Source: Microbacterium sp. SMR1
Lineage (GTDB): Bacteria > Actinomycetota > Actinomycetes > Actinomycetales > Microbacteriaceae
Direction of reading: 5' to 3'
NCBI RefSeq assembly: GCF_003289625.1
Contig: NZ_QMBN01000001.1
Location: forward strand, 682,001 to 746,000
DNA length: 64,000 bases
The first letter of the stretch is position 1, and the number at the start of each line of letters is the position of its first letter. Below are positions 24,806 to 34,226 of this stretch, in pieces. The position numbers were made by a program, and so were the translations under genes. A model generated the notes under the pieces. That model saw only the letters and a program-made list of their open reading frames with translations, did not search any database and was not told the origin of the DNA.

Positions 24806-26341
24806 ATGGTCACCAGCACCGTCGAGACGCTCAGCCCCACGCGGGTGAAGCTCCACATCACGGTCAGCCCGGACGAGCTGAAGCCGAGCATCACCCACGC
24901 GTACGAGCACATCGCTCAGGACGTGCAGATTCCCGGCTTCCGCAAGGGTAAGGTGCCCGCTCCCATCATCGACCAGCGTGTCGGCCGCGGTGCGGTCATC
25001 GAGCACGCGGTCAGCGAGGGCCTCGACGGCTTCTACCGCGAAGCCGTCACCGCGAACGAGCTGCGCGTCCTCGGGCGTCCGTCGGCCGAGGTCGTCGATT
25101 GGCCCAGTGACAAGGACTTCTCGGGCGACCTGAAGGTCGAGGTCGAGGTCGACGTGCGTCCCGAGTTCGAGCTTCCCGCCTACGAGGACATCACCATCGA
25201 GGTCGAGCCCGTCGCCACCGACGACGCCGCCATCGACGAGGAGCTCGACCGCCTGCGCGGCCGTTTCGGCACGCTCGTCACCGTCGACCGTCCTGCCGTG
25301 AAGGGCGACTTCGTCGAGCTGGACCTCGTCGCGACGATCGACGGCAACGAGATCGACCGCGCCGAGGGTGTGTCGTACGAGGTGGGCTCGGGCGAGCTCC
25401 TCGAGGGCATCGACGAGGCCATCGAGTCGCTCACTGCTGGTGAGGACACCACGTTCCGTTCCAAGCTCGTCGGCGGCGACCACGCCGGCGAAGAGGCCGA
25501 GGTCGCCGTCACGGTCAAGGCTGTCAAGGAGCGCGAGCTCCCCGAGGCCGACGACGACTTCGCGCAGATGGCGAGCGAGTTCGACACCATCGCCGAGCTG
25601 CGCGAGAGCCTTGTCGAGCGCGTCTCGCAGCAGAGCCTGTTCACGCAGGGCGCTGCCGCGCGCGAGAAGCTCGTCGACGCGCTCCTCGAGAAGGTCGAGA
25701 TCCCGGTTCCGGCCGGACTGGTCGAGGACGAGGTTCACGCGCACCTCGAGGGCGAGGGTCGTCTGGAGGATGACGCGCACCGTGCCGAGGTCACCGAGGC
25801 GAGCGAGAAGCAGTTCCGCACGCAGATGGTGCTCGACAAGATCGCCGAGACGCACGAGGTCCAGGTCTCGCAGGACGAGCTGACCCAGTACCTGATCCAG
25901 GCCTCTGCGCAGTACGGCATGGCCCCGCAGGACTTCGTCAACGCGCTCCAGCAGAACGGCCAGCTTCCGGTGATGGTCGGCGAGGTCGCCCGTAACAAGG
26001 CCCTCGCGATCGCCCTGGGCAAGGTCACGGTCGTCGACACCGACGGGAAGTCGGTCGACCTGACCGGCTTCACCACCGTCGAGGGCGAGGAGTCCGCCGC
26101 CGACGAGGTCGTCGAGGAGGCGCAGGAGATCGCCGACGAGGCCGCCGACGCCGATGCCGACGCCGCCGAGGCGGAGGAGAAGCCGGCCAAGAAGACGCCG
26201 GCCAAGAAGGCGCCCGCTAAGAAGAAGGCGGATGCCGCCGACGACGCTCCCGCCGCCGACGAGAAGGCTCCCGCCAAGAAGGCGCCGGCCAAGAAGGCCC
26301 CCGCCAAGAAGAAGGCCGCCGACGAGGCTGCCGCCGAGTGA
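24806..26341 (+). CDS. tig: Trigger factor with long charged C-terminal extension
   Basis: A 511-residue ribosome-associated chaperone and peptidyl-prolyl isomerase acting on nascent chains at the tunnel exit. The ribosome-binding signature is [11 protein letters not shown] near residue 50; the PPIase (FKBP-like) domain begins about 150 ([15 protein letters not shown]) and the arm domain follows to about 410. About 85 residues are added beyond the usual 430: first an acidic Glu/Asp/Ala stretch, then repeated KKAPAKK blocks resembling histone H1-like tails. GATAAAGGAGAACG upstream provides a strong ribosome site. Confidence 0.97.
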   Translation: MVTSTVETLSPTRVKLHITVSPDELKPSITHAYEHIAQDVQIPGFRKGKVPAPIIDQRVGRGAVIEHAVSEGLDGFYREAVTANELRVLGRPSAEVVDWPSDKDFSGDLKVEVEVDVRPEFELPAYEDITIEVEPVATDDAAIDEELDRLRGRFGTLVTVDRPAVKGDFVELDLVATIDGNEIDRAEGVSYEVGSGELLEGIDEAIESLTAGEDTTFRSKLVGGDHAGEEAEVAVTVKAVKERELPEADDDFAQMASEFDTIAELRESLVERVSQQSLFTQGAAAREKLVDALLEKVEIPVPAGLVEDEVHAHLEGEGRLEDDAHRAEVTEASEKQFRTQMVLDKIAETHEVQVSQDELTQYLIQASAQYGMAPQDFVNALQQNGQLPVMVGEVARNKALAIALGKVTVVDTDGKSVDLTGFTTVEGEESAADEVVEEAQEIADEAADADADAAEAEEKPAKKTPAKKAPAKKKADAADDAPAADEKAPAKKAPAKKAPAKKKAADEAAAE

Positions 26342-26369
26342 TCTCCTGATCGCGACGGTCGCCCGACCG

Positions 26370-26407
26370 GCAGAAGGGGCGGATGCTGCGGCATCCGCCC
26401 CTTCTGC
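26370..26407 (+). terminator. Strong terminator after tig
   Basis: A perfect 17-bp stem (GCAGAAGGGGCGGATGC and its exact complement) closes on the 4-base loop TGCG, then TCTGCCC follows. It separates tig from clpP1. Confidence 0.85.
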
Positions 26408-26535
26408 TCTGCCCGGCAGATGCTCCGCATCAGGGACGGCGGTGACACGGGCTATGCCCACGGCGAACACGGTCAGGCGCATGCGGCGGCGTCGGTAGAT
26501 TCGACACGTCACGAAACTTCGGATCAGGAGCACAC

Positions 26536-27120
26536 ATGGCTGACCCCCTCATCGCAACAAGCGTCTTCGACAGACTGCTCAAGGACCGCATCATCTGGCT
26601 CGGGTCGGAGGTGCGCGACGAGAACGCGAACGAGATCTGCGCGAAGATCCTCCTGCTCGCCGCCGAGGACTCCGAGAAGGACATCTACCTCTACATCAAC
26701 TCGCCGGGCGGCTCGATCACGGCCGGAATGGCGATCTACGACACGATGCAGTTCGTTCCGAACGACATCGTCACCGTCGGCATCGGCATGGCCGCGTCCA
26801 TGGGGCAGCTGCTCCTGACCGCCGGCACGAAGGGCAAGCGTTACATCACGCCCAACGCCCGGGTTCTGCTGCACCAGCCGCACGGCGGGTTCGGCGGCAC
26901 GGCCAGCGACATCCAGACGCAGGCGCAGCTGATCCTCGACATGAAGCGTCGTCTCGCCGAGATCACCGCGGCCCAGACCGGCAAGTCCGTCGAGCAGATC
27001 AACGCCGATGGCGACCGCGACCGGTGGTTCACCGCTCAGGAGGCGCTCGAGTACGGCTTCGTGGACCACATCCGCGAGTCGGCCACCGACGTCGTCGGCG
27101 GCGGCGGCACCGAGAACTGA
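26536..27120 (+). CDS. clpP1: ATP-dependent Clp protease proteolytic subunit 1
   Basis: A 194-residue serine protease subunit that forms, with ClpP2, the mixed two-ring barrel found in actinobacteria; it degrades proteins delivered by ClpX or ClpC. The catalytic Ser is S88 ([10 protein letters not shown]), the His is H113 (LLHQPHGG) and the Asp lies in the DRDRWF region. A candidate -10 TAGATT at 26496-26501 gives a leader of about 30 bases with TCAGGAGC as ribosome site. clpP2 follows after 23 bases, forming the two-gene operon. Confidence 0.97.
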   Translation: MADPLIATSVFDRLLKDRIIWLGSEVRDENANEICAKILLLAAEDSEKDIYLYINSPGGSITAGMAIYDTMQFVPNDIVTVGIGMAASMGQLLLTAGTKGKRYITPNARVLLHQPHGGFGGTASDIQTQAQLILDMKRRLAEITAAQTGKSVEQINADGDRDRWFTAQEALEYGFVDHIRESATDVVGGGGTEN

Positions 27121-27143
27121 TCGACCGAAGGAGAAAGACAACG

Positions 27144-27809
27144 ATGAACACACCCGCCTTCGGCCTTCCCCACGGTGCGGCGATGCCCTCGAGCCGGTAC
27201 ATCCTGCCGCAGTTCGAGGAGCGCACCGCCTACGGCTACAAGCGCCAGGACCCGTACAACAAGCTGTTCGAGGACCGCGTCATCTTCCTCGGCGTCCAGG
27301 TCGACGACGCATCGGCTGATGACGTGATGGCCCAGCTGCTCGTGCTCGAGTCGCAGGACCCGGACCGCGACATCATCATGTACATCAACTCGCCCGGTGG
27401 ATCGTTCACCGCCATGACCGCGATCTACGACACCATGCAGTACGTGTCGCCCCAGATCCAGACGGTGGTGCTCGGTCAGGCGGCTTCGGCGGCGTCCGTC
27501 CTGCTCGCCGCCGGCGCCCCGGGCAAGCGTCTCGCGCTTCCGAACGCCCGCATCCTCATCCACCAGCCCGCCGTCGGCGAGGCCGGTCACGGTCAGGCGT
27601 CGGACATCGAGATCCAGGCGGCCGAGATCCTGCGCATGCGCACGTGGCTCGAGGAGACCATGGCGCGCCACACCAACCGCACGCAGGAGCAGGTCAACAA
27701 GGACATCGACCGCGACAAGATCCTCTCGGCACACGAGGCGATGGAGTACGGCATCGTCGACCAGGTGCTGACGTCGCGCAAGCGGACGCCTGCCGCGATC
27801 ACCTCCTGA
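27144..27809 (+). CDS. clpP2: ATP-dependent Clp protease proteolytic subunit 2
   Basis: A 221-residue second ClpP subunit with catalytic Ser115 ([10 protein letters not shown]) and His140 (ILIHQPAVG). The N-terminal extension (about 35 residues before [10 protein letters not shown]) is longer than in ClpP1 and includes a propeptide-like stretch, consistent with mycobacterial-type ClpP2, which docks the ATPase. GAAGGAGAAAGAC provides the ribosome site. The operon is closed by a strong hairpin before clpX. Confidence 0.97.
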   Translation: MNTPAFGLPHGAAMPSSRYILPQFEERTAYGYKRQDPYNKLFEDRVIFLGVQVDDASADDVMAQLLVLESQDPDRDIIMYINSPGGSFTAMTAIYDTMQYVSPQIQTVVLGQAASAASVLLAAGAPGKRLALPNARILIHQPAVGEAGHGQASDIEIQAAEILRMRTWLEETMARHTNRTQEQVNKDIDRDKILSAHEAMEYGIVDQVLTSRKRTPAAITS

Positions 27810-27825
27810 GCGAGGCGAGTTCACA

Positions 27826-27860
27826 GCGTATGGCCCCGGCGACGAGCCGGGGCCATACGC
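27826..27860 (+). terminator. Terminator between clpP2 and clpX
   Basis: A perfect 15-bp stem (GCGTATGGCCCCGGC and its complement) with the 5-base loop GACGA lies 17 bases after the clpP2 stop. No T-run follows. It implies separate expression of clpX. Confidence 0.82.
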
Positions 27861-27980
27861 GTCATGGGGGCGGTTCGACTCGAAGGGCTCGCAAATCCGC
27901 GGGGATGTCTGCGGGAGAGGTTAGGCTCGGAGCACCACGTTCTCAGGTGAGCGATGGTTTCCGGCATCCAGGAGGGGTAC

Positions 27981-29249
27981 ATGGCTCGCATCGGTGAGAG
28001 TGCCGACCTGTTCAAGTGCTCGTTCTGCGGAAAGAGTCAGAAGCAGGTCCAGCAGCTGATCGCAGGACCCGGCGTCTACATCTGCGACGAGTGCGTCGAG
28101 CTGTGCAACGAGATCATCGAAGAGCGCATGGCCGAGTCGGGCGACGAGTCGGTCGCCGAGTTCGACCTCCCCAAGCCGCGCGAGATCTTCTCCTTCCTCG
28201 AGGAGTACGTCGTCGGGCAGGACCCGGCGAAGCGTGCGCTCTCGGTCGCGGTCTACAACCACTACAAGCGCGTGCGGGCACACTCGACCCTCCAGCCCGC
28301 CGAACAGCGCGCCGACGACGTCGAGATCGCCAAGAGCAACATCCTGCTGCTCGGTCCCACCGGCTGTGGCAAGACGTACCTGGCGCAGACGCTCGCGAAA
28401 CGCCTCAACGTGCCTTTCGCCGTCGCCGATGCGACCGCGCTCACCGAGGCGGGCTATGTCGGTGAGGATGTCGAGAACATCCTGCTCAAGCTTCTGCAGG
28501 CGGCGGACTTCGACGTCAAGCGTGCGGAGACCGGCATCATCTACATCGACGAGGTCGACAAGATCGCACGCAAGGCGGAGAACCCGTCGATCACGCGCGA
28601 TGTGTCGGGCGAGGGCGTGCAGCAGGCTCTGCTGAAGATCCTCGAGGGGACGGTGGCGTCCGTTCCCCCGCAGGGCGGACGCAAGCACCCGCACCAGGAG
28701 TTCATCCAAATCGACACGACCAACGTGCTGTTCATCGTCGCGGGCGCGTTCGCAGGCCTCGAGGAGATCATCTCGTCCCGTGTCGGCAAGCACGGCGTCG
28801 GCTTCGGCGCCCCGTTGCAGGAGAAGGACAAGGAGCTCGACCTCTTCCGCGAGGTCGAGCCGGAAGACCTGCACAAGTTCGGTCTCATCCCCGAGTTCAT
28901 CGGCCGTCTCCCCGTCGTGACGTCGGTCGCACCGCTCGACCAGAAGGCGCTCATCGAGATCCTCACCGGTCCGAAGAACGCCTTCGTCAAGCAGTACCAG
29001 CGCATGTTCGAGCTCGACGGCGTAGAGCTCGAGTTCGAGGACGACGCGCTGCGCGCGATCGCCGATCTCGCCGTGGCGCGCAAGACCGGTGCCCGCGGCC
29101 TGCGCGCCATCCTCGAAGACGTTCTCGGTCCCATCATGTTCGAGATCCCGTCGGCCGACGATGTCGACAAGGTCATCGTGACGCGGGCCGCCGTCGATGA
29201 CGGCGCTCCGCCCACGCTCGTCCTGCGGCAGAAGCGCAAGAGCGCCTGA
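27981..29249 (+). CDS. clpX: ATP-dependent Clp protease ATP-binding subunit ClpX
   Basis: A 422-residue AAA+ unfoldase that recognises tagged proteins, unfolds them and feeds ClpP. The N-terminal zinc-binding dimerisation domain has cysteines 13, 16, 35 and 38; Walker A GPTGCGKT is at about 126-133, Walker B is [10 protein letters not shown] and the pore loop region reads GYVGEDVE. The ATG at 27981 is preceded by AGGAGGGGTAC. A TAGGCT hexamer at 27921-27926 is a possible -10, giving a leader of about 50 bases. It stands apart from the clpP operon behind a terminator. Confidence 0.97.
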   Translation: MARIGESADLFKCSFCGKSQKQVQQLIAGPGVYICDECVELCNEIIEERMAESGDESVAEFDLPKPREIFSFLEEYVVGQDPAKRALSVAVYNHYKRVRAHSTLQPAEQRADDVEIAKSNILLLGPTGCGKTYLAQTLAKRLNVPFAVADATALTEAGYVGEDVENILLKLLQAADFDVKRAETGIIYIDEVDKIARKAENPSITRDVSGEGVQQALLKILEGTVASVPPQGGRKHPHQEFIQIDTTNVLFIVAGAFAGLEEIISSRVGKHGVGFGAPLQEKDKELDLFREVEPEDLHKFGLIPEFIGRLPVVTSVAPLDQKALIEILTGPKNAFVKQYQRMFELDGVELEFEDDALRAIADLAVARKTGARGLRAILEDVLGPIMFEIPSADDVDKVIVTRAAVDDGAPPTLVLRQKRKSA

Positions 29250-29303
29250 CGACCGAGCCGCGACGCCTGCGGCGGTGTCGGAGGTCCCGGTTAACCTGCC
29301 GGT

Positions 29304-29918
29304 ATGGGACGCATCATCTTCGACACGGCGAGCTCGCTCGATGGCTTCATCGCCGACGGCGCGAACTCGCTCTCCTGGCTGTTCGCGGTCGACGGCGGCG
29401 ACGAGCCCGACGCGAGTCTGCTCCCGGAGAACGCGGGCGTGCTCGTCGAGGGGTCCACGACTTACGAGTGGATACTCGCCGAGTCGGACATCCTCGCGCA
29501 CCCCGAGCGATGGCAGGAGTTCCACGGCGATCGGCCGACCTTCGTGTTCACGACCCGCGAGCTTCCGCGTCCGGCGGGCGCGGACGTCAGGTTCGTGTCC
29601 GGGCCCGTGTCCGACGTGCTCGCGCGTATCCGAGAGGCCGCTGCGGGGCACGATGTGTGGGTCGTCGGCGGTGGCGACCTGGCCGGTCAGTTCTTCGACG
29701 CCGGTGCGCTCGACCAGATCGCAGTCTCTGTTGCGCCCGTGACGTTGGGTGGGGGAGCGCCCCTGCTTCCGCGCCGCATCGAGTCGGACCGGCTCTCGTT
29801 GCGCTCAGCAGAGCGGGTGGGAGCGTTCGCGCGCCTGGTCTACGACGTGATCCCCGGCGGTGGGCGCGACGCGCGAAGCGCTCCCACCGACGGACTCCTC
29901 GCCGCAGACGCGACCTAG
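29304..29918 (+). CDS. Dihydrofolate reductase/RibD C-terminal-like protein
   Basis: A 204-residue cytoplasmic reductase-like protein of the RibD C-terminal/DHFR fold. It starts MGRIIFDTASSLDGFIADG, with VEGSTTYEW and the nucleotide-binding DVWVVGGGDLAGQF in the expected places; ITLGGGAPL-like VTLGGGAPLLPRR closes the core. The last 25 residues are an unstructured tail. Such stand-alone proteins are common in actinobacteria and their substrate is mostly unknown; it is probably not the housekeeping folA. TAACCT ends 6 bases before the ATG (leaderless). Its stop overlaps the end of the convergent dcp gene by four bases. Confidence 0.88.
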   Translation: MGRIIFDTASSLDGFIADGANSLSWLFAVDGGDEPDASLLPENAGVLVEGSTTYEWILAESDILAHPERWQEFHGDRPTFVFTTRELPRPAGADVRFVSGPVSDVLARIREAAAGHDVWVVGGGDLAGQFFDAGALDQIAVSVAPVTLGGGAPLLPRRIESDRLSLRSAERVGAFARLVYDVIPGGGRDARSAPTDGLLAADAT

Positions 29919-31957
29919 GCGCTCAGCCCGCGGCGTGCGAGCAACGGCTCGATGCGGGCGTCACGGCCCCGGAAGTCACGGTATGCCTCGAGCGGATCCT
30001 TCGAACCGCCGACGCCGAGGAGGCGCTGACGGAAGCGATCCCCGTTCGAGCGGGTCAGCCCACCGTTCTCCTCGAACCATTCAACGGTGTCGGCGTCGAG
30101 AACCTCGCTCCAGATGTAGGAGTAGTACCCGGCGCTGTAGCCACCTGAGAAGATGTGCGCGAAGTAAGCGGACGAGTAGCGTGTCGGCACAGCGGAGTCA
30201 TCGAGTCCGATGTCGGCGAGGGCCGCGGCTTCGAAGGCTGCCACGTCGGTGACAGCTGCTGCATCCTCCGCGCTGAGCGAGTGCCATGCGAGGTCCAGCC
30301 ATGCGGCGGCGAGATACTCGCTCGTGGCGAATCCCTGGTTGAAGGTCCCCGAGGCTTCGAGGCGCTCGACGACGTCCGAGGCGAGCGGCTCACCGCTGTC
30401 GACGTGTCGGGCGTAGTTCGCCAGCACCTCGGGTCGGTAGATCCACATCTCGTTGACCTGGCTGGGAAACTCGACGAAGTCGCGGAAAACGCTGGTTCCG
30501 GCGAAGGTCGGGTAGGTGACCGTGGCGAACAAGCCGTGCAGCGCGTGCCCGAACTCATGGAAGAGCGTCGTCACCTCGTCGAGCGTCAGCAACGTCGGGG
30601 TGCCGGGGGAGGGCTTCGGGACATTCAGGTTGTTGAGGACGATCGGACTCGTCCCTCGTAGCGCCGACTGGGAGGCGATGGAGTTCATCCATGCACCGCC
30701 GCGCTTGGTGTCGCGCGTGTAGAGGTCGAGCACGAACAGTCCGAGGTGGGAGCCGTCCTCGTTCGAGACCTCGAACACACGCGCGTCCTCGTGGTACGCA
30801 GGCAGGTCATCGCGCTCACGGAACGTGATCCCGTAGAGACGTGTCGCGGCGAAGAAGACGCCGTCGCGCAGCACTCGTTCGGCCTCGAACCACGGGCGCA
30901 GCGCTGTCGTGTCGATGTCGAGCGTGCTCGCGCGCACGCGCTCCGTTGCGAATGCCCAATCCTCCGGCCCGACCTCGGCGCCGTCCAGGACCTCCTGCAG
31001 GGCCAGCTTCTCGCGCTGTGCGTTGCGTGCAGCAGGAGCGGCGAGCCGGCGCAGCAGCGCGGACACCGCTTCCGGGGAGCCCGCCGTCTGGTCGGAGGTG
31101 ACGTAGGCCGCGTGCGAGGGGAAGCCGAGCAGCTCCGCGCGCTCGGCGCGGAGGCGGACGATTTCAAGCAGCACGGGGCGGTTGTCGTGGCGGCCGGGCC
31201 GAGAGCCGCGAGCGCGCGAGGCCTCGAGGATGCGGTGGCGGGACCGCGGGTTCGTGAGCGAGGCGAGCGCCGGGTGGCCCGTGAACAGCGTCAAGGTGAT
31301 GACGTAGGCCTCCGGTCGCCCGCGATCGGCAGCCGCGCGCGCGGCGGCGGAGATCTCACCCTCGCTCAGCCCGTCGAGCTCCTCCCGCGACTCGAACACC
31401 ACGGCCAGATCGTTCGTATCGGCGAGGAGATTCTTCTCGAAGGTCGTCGTGAGAACGGACAGTCGGCTGTTGAGCTCGGTCAGTCGCTGCTTAGCGCTGC
31501 TGTCGAGCCCGGCGCCCGCGTGGGTCATCTGCACGAACCGCCGCTCCAGCAGGTAGCGCTGCTCGGCCGTGAGTCCGAGATCATCCCGGCTCGCGTGCAG
31601 GCGCTCGATCCGGTCGTACAGGCGGGGATCGAGGAGGATCGCGTCGGAGTGCGCAGACATCAGCGGGGCGAGCTCCTCGTCGACGGCCTGCACCGCGGGA
31701 GTGGCGTCCGCAGAGCTGACCGTGTAAAAGACGCGCGCTACGTCGCCCAGAAGCCGGCCGCTCTCTTCCCATGCCACGACCGTGTTCTCGAACGTCGGAG
31801 GCTCGGTGCTGCCGGCGATCGCGTCGATCTCGCTCCGTTGCTGAGCGAAGGCCTCGCGGAAGGCGGGCAGGTAGTCATCGACGTCGATCTCTCGGTAGTC
31901 GGGGAGGCCCCACGCGAGTGACGAGGCGGTGAGAAGGGAATTCGAGGATGCCGACAT
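29915..31957 (-). CDS. dcp: M3 family metallopeptidase (peptidyl-dipeptidase Dcp-like)
   Basis: A 680-residue zinc peptidase of the M3 (thimet/oligopeptidase) family that trims short peptides, here probably from the C-terminus as Dcp does. The zinc site is TLFHEFGHALHGL (HEFGH) at about residue 470, with the third ligand Glu in the following FVEFPSQVNE helix. No signal peptide is present, so it is cytoplasmic. Length matches Dcp (about 680). TAGGCT ends 6 bases before the ATG, so it is probably leaderless. It is divergent from an ArsR-like regulator; the operator region lies between. Confidence 0.93.
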   Translation of the reverse strand: MSASSNSLLTASSLAWGLPDYREIDVDDYLPAFREAFAQQRSEIDAIAGSTEPPTFENTVVAWEESGRLLGDVARVFYTVSSADATPAVQAVDEELAPLMSAHSDAILLDPRLYDRIERLHASRDDLGLTAEQRYLLERRFVQMTHAGAGLDSSAKQRLTELNSRLSVLTTTFEKNLLADTNDLAVVFESREELDGLSEGEISAAARAAADRGRPEAYVITLTLFTGHPALASLTNPRSRHRILEASRARGSRPGRHDNRPVLLEIVRLRAERAELLGFPSHAAYVTSDQTAGSPEAVSALLRRLAAPAARNAQREKLALQEVLDGAEVGPEDWAFATERVRASTLDIDTTALRPWFEAERVLRDGVFFAATRLYGITFRERDDLPAYHEDARVFEVSNEDGSHLGLFVLDLYTRDTKRGGAWMNSIASQSALRGTSPIVLNNLNVPKPSPGTPTLLTLDEVTTLFHEFGHALHGLFATVTYPTFAGTSVFRDFVEFPSQVNEMWIYRPEVLANYARHVDSGEPLASDVVERLEASGTFNQGFATSEYLAAAWLDLAWHSLSAEDAAAVTDVAAFEAAALADIGLDDSAVPTRYSSAYFAHIFSGGYSAGYYSYIWSEVLDADTVEWFEENGGLTRSNGDRFRQRLLGVGGSKDPLEAYRDFRGRDARIEPLLARRGLSA

Positions 31958-31990
31958 GGCACAAGCCTACGATGTGTTCCAAAAATCATG

Positions 31991-32021
31991 TTGCAAAGAG
32001 GTGCTTGCAAAGATATCTTTG
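31991..32021. promoter_or_regulatory. Operator-promoter of the ArsR-like regulator
   Basis: An unusually AT-rich stretch holds two TTGCAAAGA direct repeats (31991-31999 and 32005-32013) and a perfect 14-bp palindrome CAAAGATATCTTTG (32008-32021). TTGCAA (-35), 17 bases, then TATCTT (-10, 32014-32019) forms a good promoter, and the palindrome covers the -10. A repressor bound here would block transcription of its own gene and MFS partner. Confidence 0.65.
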
Positions 32022-32026
32022 GACCC

Positions 32027-32650
32027 ATGACCGAAGACAACGCCGAGAAGCGGACGCCTCGCGACATCCGCACGCTCGACTCGGGCGCGCTCCGTGCCCT
32101 CGCTCACCCCGTGCGCGTGCGTCTCTACGACATCCTGAGTCAGCAAGGCCCTCAGACGGCCAGCTCGCTCGCGGCGATGACGGGGGAGTCGTCCGGCTCG
32201 ACGAGCTACCACCTGCGCGCTCTCGCGAAGCACGACCTCATTCGCGAGATCCCCGATCGGGGCACGGCGCGCGAGCGATGGTGGGAGCGGCCCACCGGCG
32301 GCGTGTCGTTCCCGGGTGCGGAGACGATGCGGACGCCGGCGGGCCGCGCCGCGACCCAGGTCGTCATGGGCGAGTTCCTTGATCGTCGACACGAGCAGCT
32401 CATGCGCTTCGTGGAGAGCACGTTGCGCGACGAACTCGACCCATGGGCCGATAACGCGCTCATCACCTCGGCCACCGTCTCGCTGACGGTCGAGCAGCTC
32501 CGCGAGGTGAACGCGCGCATTCAACGGGTCATCGACGACGTCGTCGACGAGTACCGCGTGGACCCGAACCCCGGCCCGGGTTCGTCCTCCGGACGCCGCA
32601 TCGTCTCGCTGCGCGCCGAGGCGTTTCCGATCACGACAGAGAGCGACTGA
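32027..32650 (+). CDS. ArsR-like winged-helix transcriptional regulator
   Basis: A 207-residue regulator. The N-terminal winged helix (about 12-85) includes LRALAHPVRVRLYDIL, the recognition region TSYHLRALAKHDLI and the wing GTARERWWE, a pattern shared by ArsR-type regulators fused to larger C-terminal domains. The C-terminal half is helical and probably binds a ligand or dimerises. The ATG at 32027 lies 7 bases after TATCTT and has no ribosome site, so the mRNA is probably leaderless. The MFS gene follows after two bases, which strongly suggests the regulator controls it. Confidence 0.9.
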   Translation: MTEDNAEKRTPRDIRTLDSGALRALAHPVRVRLYDILSQQGPQTASSLAAMTGESSGSTSYHLRALAKHDLIREIPDRGTARERWWERPTGGVSFPGAETMRTPAGRAATQVVMGEFLDRRHEQLMRFVESTLRDELDPWADNALITSATVSLTVEQLREVNARIQRVIDDVVDEYRVDPNPGPGSSSGRRIVSLRAEAFPITTESD

Positions 32651-32652
32651 CG

Positions 32653-33972
32653 ATGACCAGCGTGACTGCCTCCCGCACCCGCTCAGCCGACTCCGGGCGC
32701 CCCCGTCCGCTCGGGCGCAACTTCTCGCGACTGTGGACCGCCGCCGCGTTCAGCAACCTCGCGGACGGACTGGGCCGCACGGCGGTGCCCCTGATCGCCA
32801 CGACACTCACGCGCGACCCGTTGCTGATCTCGTTGCTCGGCGCGTCCGCCTTCGTCCCGTGGCTCGTTTTCGGGGTGCCGGCCGGCGTCATCGTCGATCG
32901 GTTCGACCGGCGCCGTGTCATGGCGTTGGCGAACAGCGTGCGCGGCGCGGCCGCGGTCGGTCTGGCCGTGCTCACGGTCACGGGCAGTCTCGACATCGTG
33001 TGGCTGCTCGTGGGCACGCTCGTCTTCGGCTTCGGCGAGACCCTGTTCGACAACGCGACCAACGCGGTGATTCCGAGCGTCGTCGAGCGGGATCAGCTCG
33101 ATCGGGCCAACGGGCGCATCCAGGCCGCGCAGATCACCATCGACAGCTTCGTGGCGCAGCCCGTCGCCGGCATTCTCTTCGCCGTCTCGCTCGCACTACC
33201 GCTGTGGCTCGGCGCCGCGGGTTACCTGGTGCCGATCGCGCTGGCGCTCCTTCTCCCGCTGGCCGCGGCGCGATCACGGGCTTCGGACGTCATCGGCGCG
33301 GTTCAGGGCGACGTCGTCGCCGGCGCCGTCCCCGAGCCCCTGCCGGCAGCACCGGACGTCGCCGTTCCCGCCGGGGAAGCGTTGCGCTACCTCTGGCGCC
33401 ATCGGTTCCTGCGTGCCCTGGTCGTGTTCACGTCGGTCGTCGGCTGCGCCTTCGCTTTCGCGCAGGCTCCGACGCTGCTCTACTTCCTCGATGTCCACGG
33501 GGTACCCGAGTTCGCCATCGGGTTCGTCACGGCAGGTGTCGGGGTCGGTGCGCTCGCGGGCTCACTCCTCGCTGCGCGCATGGTCGCCCGCTGGGGCCGC
33601 GGCAACGTCATGTGGGGCGCGAACCTCGCCGCCGCAGCGTGCATGGTCGCCGTCGGGTTCGCCCCCGGAATCGTCGTCGCGGTCATCGCCTACGCGGGCA
33701 TGGCGTTCGCGGTGTCGGTGTGGAATGTCCCGTGGGGTGCGCTGCGGCAGCAGATCATCCCGCCGGCGCTGTTCGGGCGCACTCTGGGCATCATCCGGAC
33801 GCTCACCTGGGGACTCTTCCCCGTGGCGACGATCCTGGGCGGCCTGGTCGCGTCGATCGACCTGCGGCTGCCGTTCATCGCTGCGGGCGCTGTCTGCCTC
33901 ACCGCGACGGCCGTGTGCACGCGCCTCATCCGCTCCGCGTCCGCGCAAAGCTCTCCCGCCGCGTCGGAGTGA
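32653..33972 (+). CDS. MFS transporter, drug-efflux (MFS_3/EntS-like)
   Basis: A 439-residue membrane transporter with about 11-12 hydrophobic helices. FSRLWTAAAFSNLADGLGRTAVPLIA at the N-terminus (shown in parts: FSRLWTAAAFSNLADG) and PAGVIVDRFDRRRVM in the loop between helices 2 and 3 are typical of the MFS_3 group of proton-driven exporters, as is ETLFDNATNAVIPSVV. It starts 2 bases after the regulator's stop, so the two form an operon. Substrate unknown; multidrug or siderophore-type export is usual. A hairpin spans its stop codon. Confidence 0.9.
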   Translation: MTSVTASRTRSADSGRPRPLGRNFSRLWTAAAFSNLADGLGRTAVPLIATTLTRDPLLISLLGASAFVPWLVFGVPAGVIVDRFDRRRVMALANSVRGAAAVGLAVLTVTGSLDIVWLLVGTLVFGFGETLFDNATNAVIPSVVERDQLDRANGRIQAAQITIDSFVAQPVAGILFAVSLALPLWLGAAGYLVPIALALLLPLAAARSRASDVIGAVQGDVVAGAVPEPLPAAPDVAVPAGEALRYLWRHRFLRALVVFTSVVGCAFAFAQAPTLLYFLDVHGVPEFAIGFVTAGVGVGALAGSLLAARMVARWGRGNVMWGANLAAAACMVAVGFAPGIVVAVIAYAGMAFAVSVWNVPWGALRQQIIPPALFGRTLGIIRTLTWGLFPVATILGGLVASIDLRLPFIAAGAVCLTATAVCTRLIRSASAQSSPAASE

Positions 33973-33985
33973 GCGGCGGGAGAGC
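33950..33985. terminator. Hairpin spanning the MFS stop codon
   Basis: A perfect 13-bp stem (GCTCTCCCGCCGC / GCGGCGGGAGAGC) encloses a 10-base loop that contains the TGA stop. It lies between two convergent genes and can end transcription from both. Confidence 0.75.
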
Positions 33986-33991
33986 GGGGCG

Positions 33992-34225
33992 TCAGAACTC
34001 GTCGTCGTCGATCTGACCGACGACCGGTTCACCGGCGGCGTCGAGAGAGACCACGACACCGGTCTCGAGCTCGGCCACGGGGCGTCCCTCGAGCCAGGTC
34101 AGAGTCCACTTCGGACGCGGATCTGCGTCGAGCCCGCCGTCGACCGCGCGAACCCGGTCGCGGAAGGCGGCCGGCAGCGAGACGGGCGGCTCATCGCCGC
34201 TGGTCCACCGCGTTCCCAAACGCAT
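33992..34225 (-). CDS. Small hypothetical protein downstream of valS (77 aa)
   Basis: A 77-residue acidic protein (MRLGTRWTSGDEPPVSLP ... GQIDDDEF). It starts one base after the valS stop, and its strong ribosome site AGGAGG lies inside the last codons of valS, so it is co-transcribed and probably co-translated. The sequence WTLTWLEGRPVAELETG suggests a small beta-rich fold. I do not recognise a family. Its constant place behind a synthetase gene could mean a link to translation, but that is a guess. Confidence 0.7.
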   Translation of the reverse strand: MRLGTRWTSGDEPPVSLPAAFRDRVRAVDGGLDADPRPKWTLTWLEGRPVAELETGVVVSLDAAGEPVVGQIDDDEF

Positions 34226-34226
34226 C

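Noticed and set aside
26160..26335. Repetitive AAGAAGGC-type sequence in tig as a possible tandem repeat or CRISPR
   Set aside because: It encodes the Lys/Ala/Pro tail; repeat units are irregular and there are no spacers.
27921..29651. 576-codon open frame antisense to clpX
   Set aside because: Opposite strand of a gene with intact AAA+ motifs; no start signal or domain of its own.
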